A DNA stretch of 64,000 bases from Berberis thunbergii (taxonomy: Eukaryota; Streptophyta; Magnoliopsida; Ranunculales; Berberidaceae), in NCBI GenBank assembly GCA_003290165.1, contig QNQO01000600.1:310001-374000 (forward strand). The letters run 5' to 3'. How positions within the stretch are numbered: position 1 is the first letter of the stretch; each line of letters begins with the position of its first letter. Position numbers and translations under genes: made by a program. The notes beneath the pieces are model-generated. The model was given only the letters and a program-made list of their open reading frames with translations, was not told where the DNA came from and did no database searches. Shown piece after piece: positions 44,471 through 55,894 of the stretch.

Positions 44471-44649
44471 CCAATGGTGTTATGATCGAGTGGTTAGGGC
44501 TGTGTGGGTTTATCCCCCACGTCCTAGGTTCGAGACCCACCGGCGGCATGGTTACTTTCTTATGATGTTGACCAGTAGGTTGCACCTTGTTGATAGGTTA
44601 TGGGATCCTATAAAAACTCAGCTCGCTTTCCAAAAAAATAAAAATAAAT
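44471..44649 (+). mobile_element. tRNA-derived SINE
   Basis: The 5' part resembles a tRNA: TTATGATCGAGTGGTTAGGG (A box) and GGTTCGAGACC (B box, 44527-44537), about 46 bp apart, as needed for an internal RNA polymerase III promoter. It continues into an unrelated body (GTTGACCAGTAGGTTGCACC, GGGATCCTATAAAAACTCAG) and an A-rich tail. AAAATAAAT flanks both ends, but this is low-complexity so the duplication is uncertain. It is not a tRNA gene: no acceptor stem pairs. Confidence 0.65.
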
Positions 44650-45476
44650 GGAAAGCAAACAACATGAGGCGGTCATGGTGAAAATTTAGAATTTATGCTA
44701 GAAATGGAGACAACCCAAACTTCAAAATGAAATTTAAATAAAACCCACTGAAGAAAAGAAAAACGTTCACACTCAACTCAATCGAACAAACAAATATTTG
44801 TGAAAGTTGAAACTAGACAGCAGAAGCAAAAACCTGAAGTAAACGAGTTTGAAGTGAAACCCACCCTTAAACAAATGGGTCTGAATCATGAGAGCAATGC
44901 AAGAAAGAAACATATAGAGTTTATTTTGAGAAGATGAAAAGAAATAGATGAGAGATGGCGGCAGCAGGTGAGAGTCGTGAGATTATGAGAGAAACCAAGG
45001 ATTTGGGGTTTTTAGGATTCAAATAAAATTTTGTAACCCCCAATCAGGACAAGACATGTGTATAGGTGTTATACAAAATGGGTTGGATCTGAACTATTTG
45101 AAGTCAAACATTTAAAACCTGACTCGAACCGTTATCAATAGATCTGGATCAATTTATACCGTTCATTAATATGCACAATAAAAATGGGATTGTTGGAGCA
45201 AAACAAGTCGGTTCGGTTTGGATCCACGTTTCCTCAATCTGTTTATGCACCCCTATTTTAATCGACCAGAAAATAAATCAGGAATGGATGGGTTGCGGAC
45301 ACAAGGCCCACATCAACGACCCACTAAGAAAATAAAATAAAATAAAATAAAGTGTAGTGGAAACGAAAGGGGCGCCTTGTGAACACATACAACAATCTGA
45401 CATGTATCTATTTAGACATTTTTCGCCCAATTAAGTAAACCGCACTCACAGTTCACTCACTCAGAGCTCAGATTAG

Positions 45477-45745
45477 ATGGCAATGGTGAGTGTGAGTGAA
45501 AGTGTATCTTCTCCATATTCAGCTGCTAATGTTGTCCGGAGATGTCCGCTTCAGCTTTCTCCATTGACATGGTTTCCCTCTACTCCCCCAGTCTCTTTTT
45601 CTAGAATGCCCATTGTATATTGTTCCAAGACAACAAGTGAAACATCTCTTCATTCTTTCTTCAACTCAGCTGCACTGAAGAATAAATAGCAATGTGATGA
45701 AGAAGTTACTATACTAGAGAGAGAAGATTATGTTGAAATGGAAAG
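45477..45745 (+). pseudogene. Split exon 1 (5' part) of a chloroplast protein gene, DUF4079-like
   Basis: Begins MAMVSVSESVSSPYSAANVV, a Ser/Val-rich, acid-poor stretch typical of a chloroplast transit peptide, with a plausible cleavage region near PIVYCSKT. The frame reaches ALKNK, then has an in-frame TAG (45687-45689), but continues sensibly as CDEEVTILEREDYVEMES up to the insertion point of RE2. Removing RE2 and one copy of its GAAAG duplication joins the frame to the 3' part at 60214-60298. The family guess (thylakoid membrane DUF4079 proteins) comes from the whole-exon pattern and is uncertain. The gene is disrupted by 14.5 kb of insertion and carries a stop. Confidence 0.6.
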
Positions 45746-45911
45746 TGATGCGTCCAAATCTGGTCTCTTGTGAATTTGACCTGCAAAACAAATGTTAGAT
45801 TGCCAAGGACCACCTATTTGGTGGCTGAAGGCACTCCGATGCTTAAGTCAGTAACTTCATTAGAGATGGAGATTAATCTAGATAGAACTCACACTACACC
45901 AAAAACCCCCA

Positions 45912-46680
45912 TTAGCCACGGTTTTATACCGTGGGCGTAACACATTGCCACGGCTAAGAGCCGTGGACTACAGGGGCGTCGCAAAATTGTTTGTCACGGC
46001 TAAAAACCGTCGCTAAAAATTGTAGCAACGGTTTTATGGGTGAGGGGGGGCGTTATTTGCACAAATTAGCAACGGTTATAGACCGTTGCAAGAACAGTTG
46101 CAACGGTTCTAAACCGTTGATACATTAGCAACGGTTCTAAGCCGTTAATAAGTGTAAATATTTGCAACGGTTATAAACCGTGTCTAACTAGATAGCTACG
46201 GTTCATAGCCGTGGCTAACAATAGCAACGGTTTTTAACCGTGGCTAAGTTATATATTTGCAACGGTTTTAAACCGTGTCTAAAGGTAGCAACGGTTTATA
46301 ACCGTGGCTAAACTTTGCAACGGTTTTGAACCGTGGCTAAGCACTTGTATTTGCAACGGTCTTAAACCGTGTCTAAATGTAGCAACGGTTATTAGCCGTG
46401 GCTTAGCTTTGCAACGGTGTTGAACCGTGGCTAAGTACATGTATTTGCAACGGTTTTAAACCGTGTCTACAATTAGCAACGGTTATTAGCCGTGGCTAAT
46501 TGTGACAACGGTTACAAACCGTGGCTAAATAGTGTAAATCAAACCGTGGCAAAGGTATTAGCAACGGTTGGTAGCCGTGGTAATACGGAACCACGGTGTG
46601 AAACCGTTGGTAATTAAAAAAAATTCAAAAAAAAAAAAGAAATTTGTTTTGTTGCAACGGTGTAAAACCGTTGCAAGTTA
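45912..46680. repeat. Left subterminal palindrome array of CACTA 2
   Basis: Roughly two dozen units built on AACGGTTTTAAACCGTG, each a short palindrome (AACGGTT...AACCGTT), spaced about 25-45 bp with TAGC/TGGCTAA linkers. Such arrays are the expected transposase-binding sites. The dense small palindromes could also form hairpin RNA if transcribed. Confidence 0.93.
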
Positions 46681-46699
46681 ATATAATCGAAAAAAAATT

Positions 46700-48865
46700 T
46701 ATATTTTTTTTTTGCTGCTGCAGCATAATCACAGCCGTGGCACCTGCAAAATCAGTCCTTACTATAGTTTGTGTCATGCCTCCGACACGAATAAGAACCA
46801 CCAAACTATATGCTAGATAAATACAAAATCAACCGTAAAAATGAACTTGTCAAGTTTTGACGCCAAACAAAAACATGTAAACAAATAGCATTAATTAATG
46901 TACAATAACAGGATTAACCTGAACAAATGGAACATAGCTTGTTATATCAGGTTTCGCTCGCATCTAAAACAAAAGAATTTCTCTATGTTTTTTCCAACAA
47001 TACAAATCGCCCTAGTTATAATGTAAGAAAATACATTGATGCCCTTAGGAACAGGCCCCATTTCTTTCGGTAGTTGCTTGTTCAATATACTGAAAATGAT
47101 GAGAATGCAGCACCTGGTAGTTGCTTGTATATGGCACCGGTGATGGTTGATACAACGACACACTTTGCACCCCAGAAACAAGCAATGTATGCGCATTCTC
47201 CTGTCCAACATACTGCGCTGCCCGTACTGGCTCAGACCTTCAGAGCCCTGCAGTATAAAATTAGTCAGTACTTAATGACAGACAAACATGACCTATATAT
47301 AAAGATTGCTAATAAACCAATGACAGACAAACATGACCTATAATTGCACAGTTATTGAAACAAGACAACATAGATACTCTTTAAGTACTTTATTGCATAT
47401 GATCTGGACCTGGGTGTAACAATAAGTTGTAGCAAAAGCACAAGTAGAAGTATCATCATCAACAACATATAGGTTTCATGATGAAAAAAAATTCTACTAG
47501 ACCAGATTATATGCTCCTAAAAAAATTCTACTCCACGGAACTCCTAAAAACATTGTCATATATCCATTACATCCATCACAGTATATATCATCAATTACAT
47601 AAGCTAAAACTTGATCATGTGACATCATAACATACCATGTCGTCCGATGTAAGAGTCCCAGACTTATCAAAACAACGTCAACCCACAAATCCACCAATAC
47701 AGGCACCATTACTACATTAGATAAGACTTTTTATCCTATTTGCTTGAAATCACAAACGAAAGAGTCATTTATGCTTAAATGTCGAGGAAGTGAAGTTATC
47801 ACTTCAATTTTTTCATCATATTGATTCCGGTTATAAGTTTACTAGCTTGCTAAACTGAATCAGAAATTCTAAATGTCGAGGAAGTGGGCGAGGAAATAAG
47901 CGAGGGGAGGGAGGTGGCGGGATGGGAAAATCAATCAATTTAAGAACATAAAAAAGGAAAATCAGAATGGCATTGAAAACCACCATGAGTTTACAAATCA
48001 CATTTCCATTTTTATAGAAACTTTGCAATTACAAGATATACACGAATTACACGTGTTTATCTTTCCTACCAACACACTATAATCTAAATATAGACTCACT
48101 TTACTTCCTAACTAGATTTTTCAAGATTTACTACTTGTCAGAATTTTTTTTTTTTAAGGTTTTACTTTTATGACAAGAGATTATGAAAGATTTGGATTAA
48201 AAAAAAAACTTTTATAGATTTCTACAGATTTTTGGATAACTTATATTTTATGACAAATGGCAGACCTTACAAAAAAGACCATTTGAACAGGTGACAGGTG
48301 AAAAAGGAGGGATGTCTGGCCTATTTAAACCCCCTCACCACCCCACTCATTCTTCCCCCCTCTCCCTTGCATTTCTTCTCTTCCTCTATAGTGAAGAGAT
48401 TCTCCATCTCAATCTCTCCATTTCGTCGTTTTACAAACGTTATCCAGAGTGAACTCTGGGGCAAACATGCATTTTTCGCTTGAGTCATGGCAATCAGCCT
48501 TAAAGACCTCATCTTAATATTGATCAACAGACTCGTACAAATGTGTGATATTTTATAAATGAAAATGGAAAATGAGGATGGTTCCCTTGTATAACTCATT
48601 TTGGAAATCTCTGACACCTGTGATCAACTTGTATAAGCTTCATCAATCTGACTGTAAGATGGTGAAACTTTGAAAGGGCAAGTGATTACAATATTGCCAG
48701 ACATGTCAACGGATGGATGCAAAACAATAGGATTTATGTACAAATATTTAAATATATATAGTTCAGAGAAGTTGTACTAATAGTACTAACAATCAAACCT
48801 CATGAGAATAATTCCCTTAATATCTCGTATATATTTGTATTATATGAATATAGTTTGTTTACAAA
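46700..48865. other. CACTA 2 interior, left part
   Basis: On the minus strand about 47085-47250, a reading with GQENAHTLLVSGVQSVSLYQ and PSPVPYTSNYQVLHSHHF looks like a captured exon of a Gln/Ser-rich protein, family unknown. The rest is AT-rich. Confidence 0.4.
47863..47926. mobile_element. Half copy (E) of the hairpin MITE family
   Basis: AAATTCTAAATGTCGAGGAAG and GGGCGAGGAAATAAGCGAGG match the left arm of copies C and D, but the complementary arm is missing. A 16-bp piece (AAATGTCGAGGAAGTG) also occurs about 90 bp upstream (47778). A one-armed copy cannot fold back and is a deletion derivative. Confidence 0.8.
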
Positions 48866-48940
48866 GCTCATTCTAATTAAAGTCATTGGCACACAAAACA
48901 AATTCAAAGAACCAAAAGAAAAGGGATGCCATATGCATAC

Positions 48941-49302
48941 CACGACTGTCGCAACACTGGCAACGGCCACCACAGGGCACTCTCTTAGCAGGAATCCTAT
49001 ACCCAACTAAACACAGAAAAGAAATGATTACTAACATTACCATAGACAATGTAAAAAAAAAACGTTGTTAGACGTCAATATACAATGATTTAAATCTTTC
49101 ATACTTTCTCTCTGTTTGTCTTCAGCATTCTAGGAAGGATGGATGGATACATAAATGATTCTGAACAATTGGGATTAAGTAAAATGTTTTTCTGATTTAA
49201 TTTTGGTTCTACGTCTGAGCTGTGAATTGAACTGACCTGAATAGGAAGAGTGATCAAGCCGCCCAAACAAACACCAGCAAAGAAACACTCTGGAGATATC
49301 CC
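48941..49302 (-). pseudogene. Captured exon pair encoding a hydrophobic segment
   Basis: Two 66-nt exons (49237-49302 and 48941-49006) have clean acceptor and donor sites (AAAAACAG / CAGGTCAG; GTTTAG / GTGGTATG). Joined, they read GISPECFFAGVCLGGLITLP then IQLGIGFLLRECPVVAVASV, a membrane-spanning pattern; a second frame is also open. The family is not recognised. Confidence 0.4.
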
Positions 49303-50418
49303 CTGTTTTTACAAATCCAGCTAGTGTGAGAAAGATGATAACAAAGAGAAGTCATATATAGGAGTTTGATTGACAAAAGAAAACTATTATTTGCAGTTCC
49401 TATAGAATAAAAACGTAACCACACAATAATTAATTACAAATAGGAAAGAATATACAGTGTTGTGCTTCAAATAATATAACAGATATAGCATTTTATATTA
49501 CATCAACCTTATATATACAAATTTGGCTTATTATGAGGAACTAAGCTTTCTGCCACATGAAAACAGAGAATAGATGGAATGAGATTTGCAGTGATGGAAG
49601 AAAGAAGAACTTCCAGTACAAAAACCCAACAACATATACTATTTGATAGACAAATAGTTGAACAGGAAGAGAAAAAACAGTTGAGTAGGAAGCTCCAAAA
49701 TGTGGAAAGGGAGTGTGAGTTCTAAATCTTGGAGTAACATATTTCTATATCATGGAATGTTTTATATTATTTAAAAGAGCAATGCTTCGGTATATACACA
49801 CAAATTAGGATGTATGGTACATCCATAAAAAATTTGCACCCATTGTACATATACTTACTACTAGGTATATATAAAGTTAGCATTCATCGTTACTAACATG
49901 AAATAGAAAAGTTTCTACTCGTTGAAGCTACCAACCAAATTCACAAAAGTTGCAACCTGAAAAACCTAAAATTATCTGGATTTACCATACTACCATGCAT
50001 CCAAAGGTTTTGGATGCATAGAAGAATTTTCATATTTAAAATCAATGTTCTTGGCAGTTGAACAAGAATAGAATAGTAGCTACATTAGCAGTAATCTCCA
50101 TTGCATACTTGAATTTATCTCAGTTAAAACGTAGTATCTAATAGTAACTATAACTTGGTACTGACTACTAAATTCCTGGTAATACTACAAAGGACTCCAT
50201 GCTTTGTACTTGAGTTGTATCATCAGAATCTGCCGTGAATGGCAGTTGTCAGGCCTAATATGTGCATCAGTTAGCATACGTTTACATTTCTCACTGATAT
50301 TTCTGTTCTCACATATATTCAACTCAAGAAAGATTTTAGTATTTTGTAGTGAATTTGTAAATCACTGCCTTCAACTAATCAATGCATGTTGGCAACTTTT
50401 TTGAACATGCTGCAGTAA

Positions 50419-50562
50419 TGAATAGCAAAAAAAAGTTCGAAGAACATCAGAGGGACTCAACTTCTAATCGGCACGTTGAAACAATCAAGCAGAGAATTTT
50501 GAAATTACGGAAGGAGAATGAGGTCTTGAAGAGGCAGGTGCATGACTTCAAAGAAAAGTAAT
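50419..50562 (+). pseudogene. Captured coiled-coil exon
   Basis: MNSKKKFEEHQRDSTSNRHV, then ETIKQRILKLRKENEVLKRQ and VHDFKEK before a TAA. The heptads (I..R.L.LRKEN..LK) indicate a coiled coil of leucine-zipper type. Preceded by an acceptor-like CATGCTGCAG. Donor gene unknown; it may be one more piece collected by CACTA 2. Confidence 0.45.
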
Positions 50563-51589
50563 GGATATATGATACAAGATCGTGATCATTTAGCAGTATC
50601 CTGATATTGCTTAACAAATTTGTAAGAAACACCGAACACTGATTTTCCTTGTTATGTTCTGTTATGAGTACCAACAGTTTGTCCTGTTCCAGGGCAAACC
50701 AAAATAACATGTTTCAAGTAAATAATGTCACACATTATTTGATAGTAAAAGAAAACAATATCAATTTGATAGCAGGTATGTGTGAATAATGAAAACATGA
50801 AATTTTACTTTTAATCTTCCAGGGGGTTGGGTGTGCATTAGTGATCATATGCTGCCATTTTACTTTGGGAATCTTTTTAGTCAGACTGGGGCATCTGATG
50901 ATGTTTGTTCTAAGGTTTGTTTTTCTTCATTCCTATAGCATTTTAAGACCCTGCACTGTAATTTTTGGTTTATTCAATTATTATTAATTTCATGTTTATC
51001 CTTGTATTCTCGTTGCCATCCTGCGTCGTACATCATTTCTAATTTCATTTGCTTATCTGTATCTTTTACTAAGACTAACAATTACAGATGATTAGCTTTT
51101 CTTCCAAGTCTCCTTATTTACTTGGTTTTATTAATCTAATTTGCCATCGCAGTCATACCCATATTAGGTATATACAATTGCAAACATATGAAATACAGAT
51201 CGAGTTTAGGGAACGGATTGGTGCATTTGTTTTGTTAATGGAGCAGCATGTTGCTTCACTGACCTTTCTCCCAGACCAACCCATATCGTTCTTGCTTCCA
51301 TATCTTTCTAGATTAAATACTTCTCTATTACTTCTCCATATGGACATAGGATTGCTTCTAGATTTCTCCATATGGACATAGGATTACTTCTCTATTCCAA
51401 TAAAAAAAAAATTCAAGGATAATACATGTATCAAATTAAAAATTAAATACAAAAATATGAAACGAAAATGAAAACATCTTCCCCAATCCAATTGTATACC
51501 TAGTTATTTTTTCCCAAATTGCAATTGTATACCTAGTCAACAATGCTCAAAGACTTGCAATTTGTTCGGAACCCTAATTTCATAAAAAA

Positions 51590-51945
51590 ATACAAGAGAG
51601 AGAGAGGGTACCTGTACGAGAGAGGGCGTGATTGATTTGAAGACGCCGAGTGGAGGGAAGACCAGGGGAGGAGGGAAGTCGAGGGAGGAGCAGGGAAGGA
51701 GGGGAGGAGCAGGGAAGGAGGGGAGGAAGGAAGTCGAGGGAGGGAGCAGGAAGTCGAGTCGAGGGAGGGAGCAGCGAAGGAGACGAGTCGAGTGGAGGGG
51801 AGGAGGGAAGCTTCGATGGAAGTCGAGTCGAGGGAGGGAGCAGCGAAGGAGACGAGGTCGAGTGGAGGGGAGGAGGGAAATTGTCGATGGCGAGTGGAGG
51901 GAATGTCGAGCGCCAATATACCCCGCCCAAAAAAATTTTCAGCTT
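51590..51945. repeat. GGAGGGA/GTCGAG low-complexity repeats in CACTA 2
   Basis: Short repeats of GTCGAGGGAGGGAGCAGCGA and GGGAGGAGCAGGGAAGGA, including a ~55-bp direct duplication (about 51775-51830 and 51830-51880). Several frames stay open across it only because stop codons are avoided by composition; I do not call a gene. Confidence 0.85.
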
Positions 51946-51949
51946 TTCA

Positions 51950-52430
51950 TGTAGCCACGGTTCTGAGCCGTTGCTATAGCTAGCCACGGTTTAGAACCGT
52001 TGCTAAATTTTATTTTGCAACGGTTCTGAGCCGTTGCTAGCCATAGCCACGGTTTATAACCGTTGCTAAAATATTTTGTTGCAACGGTTCTAAGCCGTTG
52101 CTATCTATAGCCACGGTTAAAAACCGTTGCTAAATTTTTTTTTTGCTACGGTTTGGAGCCGTTTCTATACTTAGCCACGGTTTAGAACCGTTGCTACTGT
52201 ATTATGTTGCAACGGTTTAAAACCGTTGCTAATACTTCCAACGGTTTGGAGCCGTTGCTAATATTAGCCACGGTTTTTAGCCGTTCCAAATATACCAACG
52301 GTTTTAAGCCGTGGCCATGTCTTTTTTACCCACGGTTTTAAGCCGTTGGTAAATATAGCTACGGTTTTTAGCCGTGGCTAATATACCAACGGTTTAGAGC
52401 CGTGGCAAGGTTGGCGTGGTTAAATGGGGT
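51950..52430. repeat. Right subterminal palindrome array of CACTA 2
   Basis: About fifteen to twenty units of GCCACGGTT...AACCGTTGCTA, in mirror arrangement to 45912-46680. Confidence 0.93.
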
Positions 52431-52838
52431 TTTTGGTGTAGTGTCAGTTGAAATTGCATACCTTTGTCGAATGTTTCCTTTACCTTATTTAGTGGTTGTT
52501 ATTAATTTTCTGCGTGACTTAAGCATGTGAGCTCAACAAAGGGAGACGTTCTCTGTAACAGTCTTCTCATTTACGAAGATGCATCATTGGGGGAGTAACT
52601 CCTTCCACGACTCTTTTTCTCTGAAACTTTTTTCCTTTCTAAGGGAGGGATTTTTGTAGGGCCTAGATTTGGGCATCTGAATATGATTTGTTTTGATGAC
52701 CCTCTTTATGCTTTCATGATTGGGTCTGCCCTTTTTGGGCTTTGTGAGTTGGTCCAATTTCGAGATACTTAGTCCTCGTGATGGGCGATCTCTGCCATGT
52801 GTATGATCGCGATGATACTCTTATTTGATGTATTATCA

Positions 52839-52855
52839 GCTAGTCCCCCTTAGTG
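52839..52855 (-). promoter_or_regulatory. RE2 polypurine tract
   Basis: The minus strand reads ACTAAGGGGGACTAGC directly before the 3' LTR, matching the RE1 tract in place and composition. Confidence 0.8.
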
Positions 52856-53163
52856 GGTACGCTGACGTGGCTACTAACTCGATGGCAGTTGGACATTCGA
52901 TTTCATCATTGCAATGCATGTAATGTTTTTAGCAGCTTTTGTTGAGGTTGATATTCTGATCTCACATCTGTCAGTTCATTTCCATGCGTATTTTGGGATT
53001 TTGTGCAACCATCATATCACGCACGACATCCTAGTAGTAGTTTCTTCGTTGCTCAGCTCTATAAAAGGGGGCATGATGGTTTTGTTTCTCTCTTTACGCT
53101 ATCTTTGAGATCATAGATTATCATTTTTTTCTTCTTGTTAGCTTTCTTCATTGTTCAACTCCT

Positions 53164-55790
53164 TTTCCCATGTCTTCTAGCAGTATACTAGATGGTGAGG
53201 CGCTTAGCGTCTGTGAGGCGTTCTTCTCGTCTAAGAAGGCTTCACAGACAATGTTGGAGAGTGTTCATTCTGAATACTCATTGTCATCCGACCTTGAAAT
53301 AGTTTTTTTCTAGGCAGAATGACAGTCCTTGTCATCCAAGGGTCTGATTATATCACACTTTATCCGTGTATGTTCCAGTTAGGGCCTCAATTTCCAATTT
53401 CGGAGCTATGTTGGGATTTTTTTTGGGCATTCCTCCTGCCCAAATGGGTCCCAATAGCTAGAGGGTGATGGTTTCTACTATGCGATAACCATTCTCACTG
53501 GCATTCCTTTAGCTGCTAGGGTTTTGCATTCGGTGGTTGGACTTGTGGTGACCAAGAATATTTGCTTTCTGCACTCCCCGCTTGTTTTGGAAAACTTAAC
53601 GATGATTACAGAGACTGGTTGAGATTTTAGTTTTATGATTTTGTCAAATCTGGCCATTTTAACTTGCAGGGTCGACAAATTATGCGGTCTTTCCGAATCC
53701 CCAACAAATGGAAGGATTTACAGTTGTCTGTTGTGAAACAGGTGATTAGTAATCATTTTCAAAGCTTCCCGTGGTTGTTGTGGATTCGTTCCTCGCTGAG
53801 GAGGTTGTGGAGCATAGTGGCTTGTACACTATGAATGAGACCTAACATGTTTTGCTCACTGAGTCTTGAGCTACTGAGATTGCTGCTCGTGGCGATCCTG
53901 TTGGTGTTAGTGATGCTAGTATTGATGGGAAAGTGAGCTCCGTAAGAGATGTTACAGATCTCGATGCTCCTGATAGTGTTAGTGTTGGTGGACCTGGCAC
54001 TAGAAAGAGGAAGCTTTTGAGTCCTTTTAGTCCGTCAAAGCGATTGGTGATAAATCTTGGTTGTGTTCCTAAGAGAAAATGACTTTCCGGTTCCACTCAT
54101 GGTACTGCTCCTCGTTTGAGTTCGTCTAAAAAAGAGGGTGGGAAAGATGATATCTTTCTCTTGAGGAGGCCGAGGAGATGAATCAAGCGCTGGAAAGAAC
54201 CAAAAAGGAGGTGACTTGTCCGTTGGACAAGAATGAGAAGATGTTCATTTCTACTCATGGTGTGCCCGACTTTGTCGAGTGGTCTAATGATGATCCTCGA
54301 GTTATTGACAATAAGATGTTTCAGCTTGTTTTGGAGGGATTTAAGGATTCGAACACGATGAAGACCCTAGCTGACTTTGAATTCAATCCGTTGTGCGAAC
54401 ATGAGGTTGCTAATCGTGATCAGAGTTTTGAGGCTCCTCCTCCTGCTTTTCCCATTCGTGTTGATGATGCAGTGGAGATTCCTATTTATCTACTTGCCCG
54501 TCTAACTCCTGTTGTTGTTGATGCCATTGTTGTTCATCCCATTCCTGCTGCTGCTGCTTCACAAACAAAAGGCAATAGTGGTTTTTCAGTTATCACCACT
54601 ACTCCGATTGTTCTTTCGGCTGTTGGGGGTGGGGCTTATGTGCTTCCTAATCCCGGAGTTCTTCATCCACAGATTAGTTGGAAGGGGCCTAACCCAGAAG
54701 ACATCCGCATTAACTCGGATGGAAAGTTCAGTTGGTTTACTAAGATTGACGTGCAGGATAGTACACAAATTTAACCAATAAGTGGCATAGGTGGCTAGTG
54801 GAGAGGGCTCCAATGCCTGTTCGGGAGCCCAACAGTCATCTCGACCACGACCTTAGGCAAATAATGGAGGGATGAATCACCTTACTTATGCTGGGGTGAT
54901 AGGGTCGGTTTATCAGGTTACTCGTGGTCAGGTGGCTGCTTTGGAGAGGAAGATGGCAACACAATTATAAGTGTTCTCTCATGTTCTTTGTCAAATGGAC
55001 GTGTTGAAAGCTCATTGTGCAGAAGAAGAGAAGGCAACTATGAATGATCCGTCTTCTCTGAATGAGGTGGAGACCGCGAGATAAATTTGTTGCCGAGCTT
55101 GAGTCCTCGAGGTATGAGGTGGACGGAGTCCATAATCGATTGGATGAGGCACAGAGGGAGTTGTCTATTGAGAAGGCTGGTCATGATGAGGCCATGGCTT
55201 TGTTATTGAGCAATCCTTCGGTCGTAAGGTTATTGAGGAATGGGTGGAGCAGCTAACAATTGCGCTTGATGATGTTAAGTTGGATGTTTCTGCAATGTTG
55301 ACCACCGTCGAATGACAACTTATCTCGACCAAGAAAGAACTCGCTGCAACCAAGAACAAACTGAAGATTGTGGAAGCAACGAATTGGAGGAGAGTTGTTG
55401 ACGGATGAATCGACCTTCTTGATTACATGAAGGGGGTGGTCTTGATTTGTGTAAATATCGTGGTTTAGTTGACCAAGTCTCTAAGGACGATGATAGCGAG
55501 GAACATATTCCGGATCCGCCAAGTAATTTGGTTAATGAGGGATCATTGTCTCCTCCTCCTTCTGATCCTGTTCCATCGCTTATTCTTGCCGTCGAAGATA
55601 GAGCATCGTCCCCTCTTGTTGCTGATGTTGTTGCTCATCCTCCTCTGAATGCTCCTGCTGGTGATGATTTGACTACTTCTACCGTTTCTTTCCGGGTTGT
55701 TCTATCTTTTTCTCTAGATGTAATGAATGAATCTAAAAGTTTCTTTTTGTCACATTTTTGTGCTTTGCTTAATTTGTATTAACTACTTCT
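53164..55790 (+). pseudogene. RE2 antisense ORF, Transposase_28-like
   Basis: Counterpart of the RE1 antisense ORF: LDGEALSVCEAFFSSKKASQ at about 53190, LHSVVGLVVTKNICFLHSP at about 53530, then a long open stretch 54178-54774 (MNQALERTKKEVTCPLDKNE ... SWKGPNPEDIRINSDGKFSW) and a coiled-coil segment (SSRYEVDGVHNRLDEAQREL, 55100-55250). It ends with an acidic, proline-rich tail (55447-55782). Several stops and shifts break it. Length and order agree with RE1, so the ORF was part of the family ancestor. Confidence 0.75.
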
Positions 55791-55894
55791 TGTCTTGCAT
55801 GTTATTCCTTCGTAGGTCGTAATTTGTCTTGGATCAATCACGATATAAATGTGCATTGATCTCGTTACTCGTACCTTCTACATGGCAATCGGGC

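Larger units (their letters stand above)
42576..45255. mobile_element. hAT-like relic hosting later insertions
   Basis: The left end TAAAGGGTGTACACGG and the complement of the right end TAGGGGTGCATAAAC are imperfect inverted repeats. Flanks CTTCAATC and TTTTAATC (six of eight matching) could be an 8-bp duplication. Subterminal sequence on both sides contains GAACCGTT/AACGGTTC motifs. It carries hairpin copy D and a SINE. No transposase is found. Confidence 0.5.
45892..52443. mobile_element. CACTA transposon 2 inserted in the RE2 LTR
   Basis: Ends CACTACACCAAAAACCCCC and GGGGTTTTTGGTGTAGTG, with a perfect 3-bp duplication TCA on both sides (45889-45891, 52444-52446). Same family as CACTA 1 by ends and subterminal repeats. 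About 800 bp at the left and 490 bp at the right are arrays of AACGG-TTTTAAACCG-type units. The interior holds exon-like fragments but no recognisable transposase. The empty target site is preserved in the intact RE2 LTR near 59850 (AAAACTCAGTTGAAAATTGC). Confidence 0.96.
45746..52838 (-). repeat. RE2 3' LTR, split by CACTA 2
   Basis: LTR sequence runs 45746-45891 and resumes after the CACTA element to 52838 (ending TTGATGTATTATCA). Removing the insertion and the duplicated TCA gives about 538 bp, collinear with 59704-60213. Confidence 0.95.

Noticed and set aside
44479..44550. Possible tRNA gene
   Set aside because: A and B boxes are present but the acceptor and anticodon stems do not pair and the sequence continues into a SINE body.
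45912..46680. Regular short palindromes resembling a CRISPR array
   Set aside because: Plant nuclear DNA; linkers are too short and variable, units themselves vary, and the array lies at a CACTA terminus with a mirrored partner at the other end.
51533..51987. Overlapping open frames on both strands in CACTA 2
   Set aside because: Low-complexity GGAGGGA repeats; translations such as PPSTRLPS repeats are compositional artefacts.
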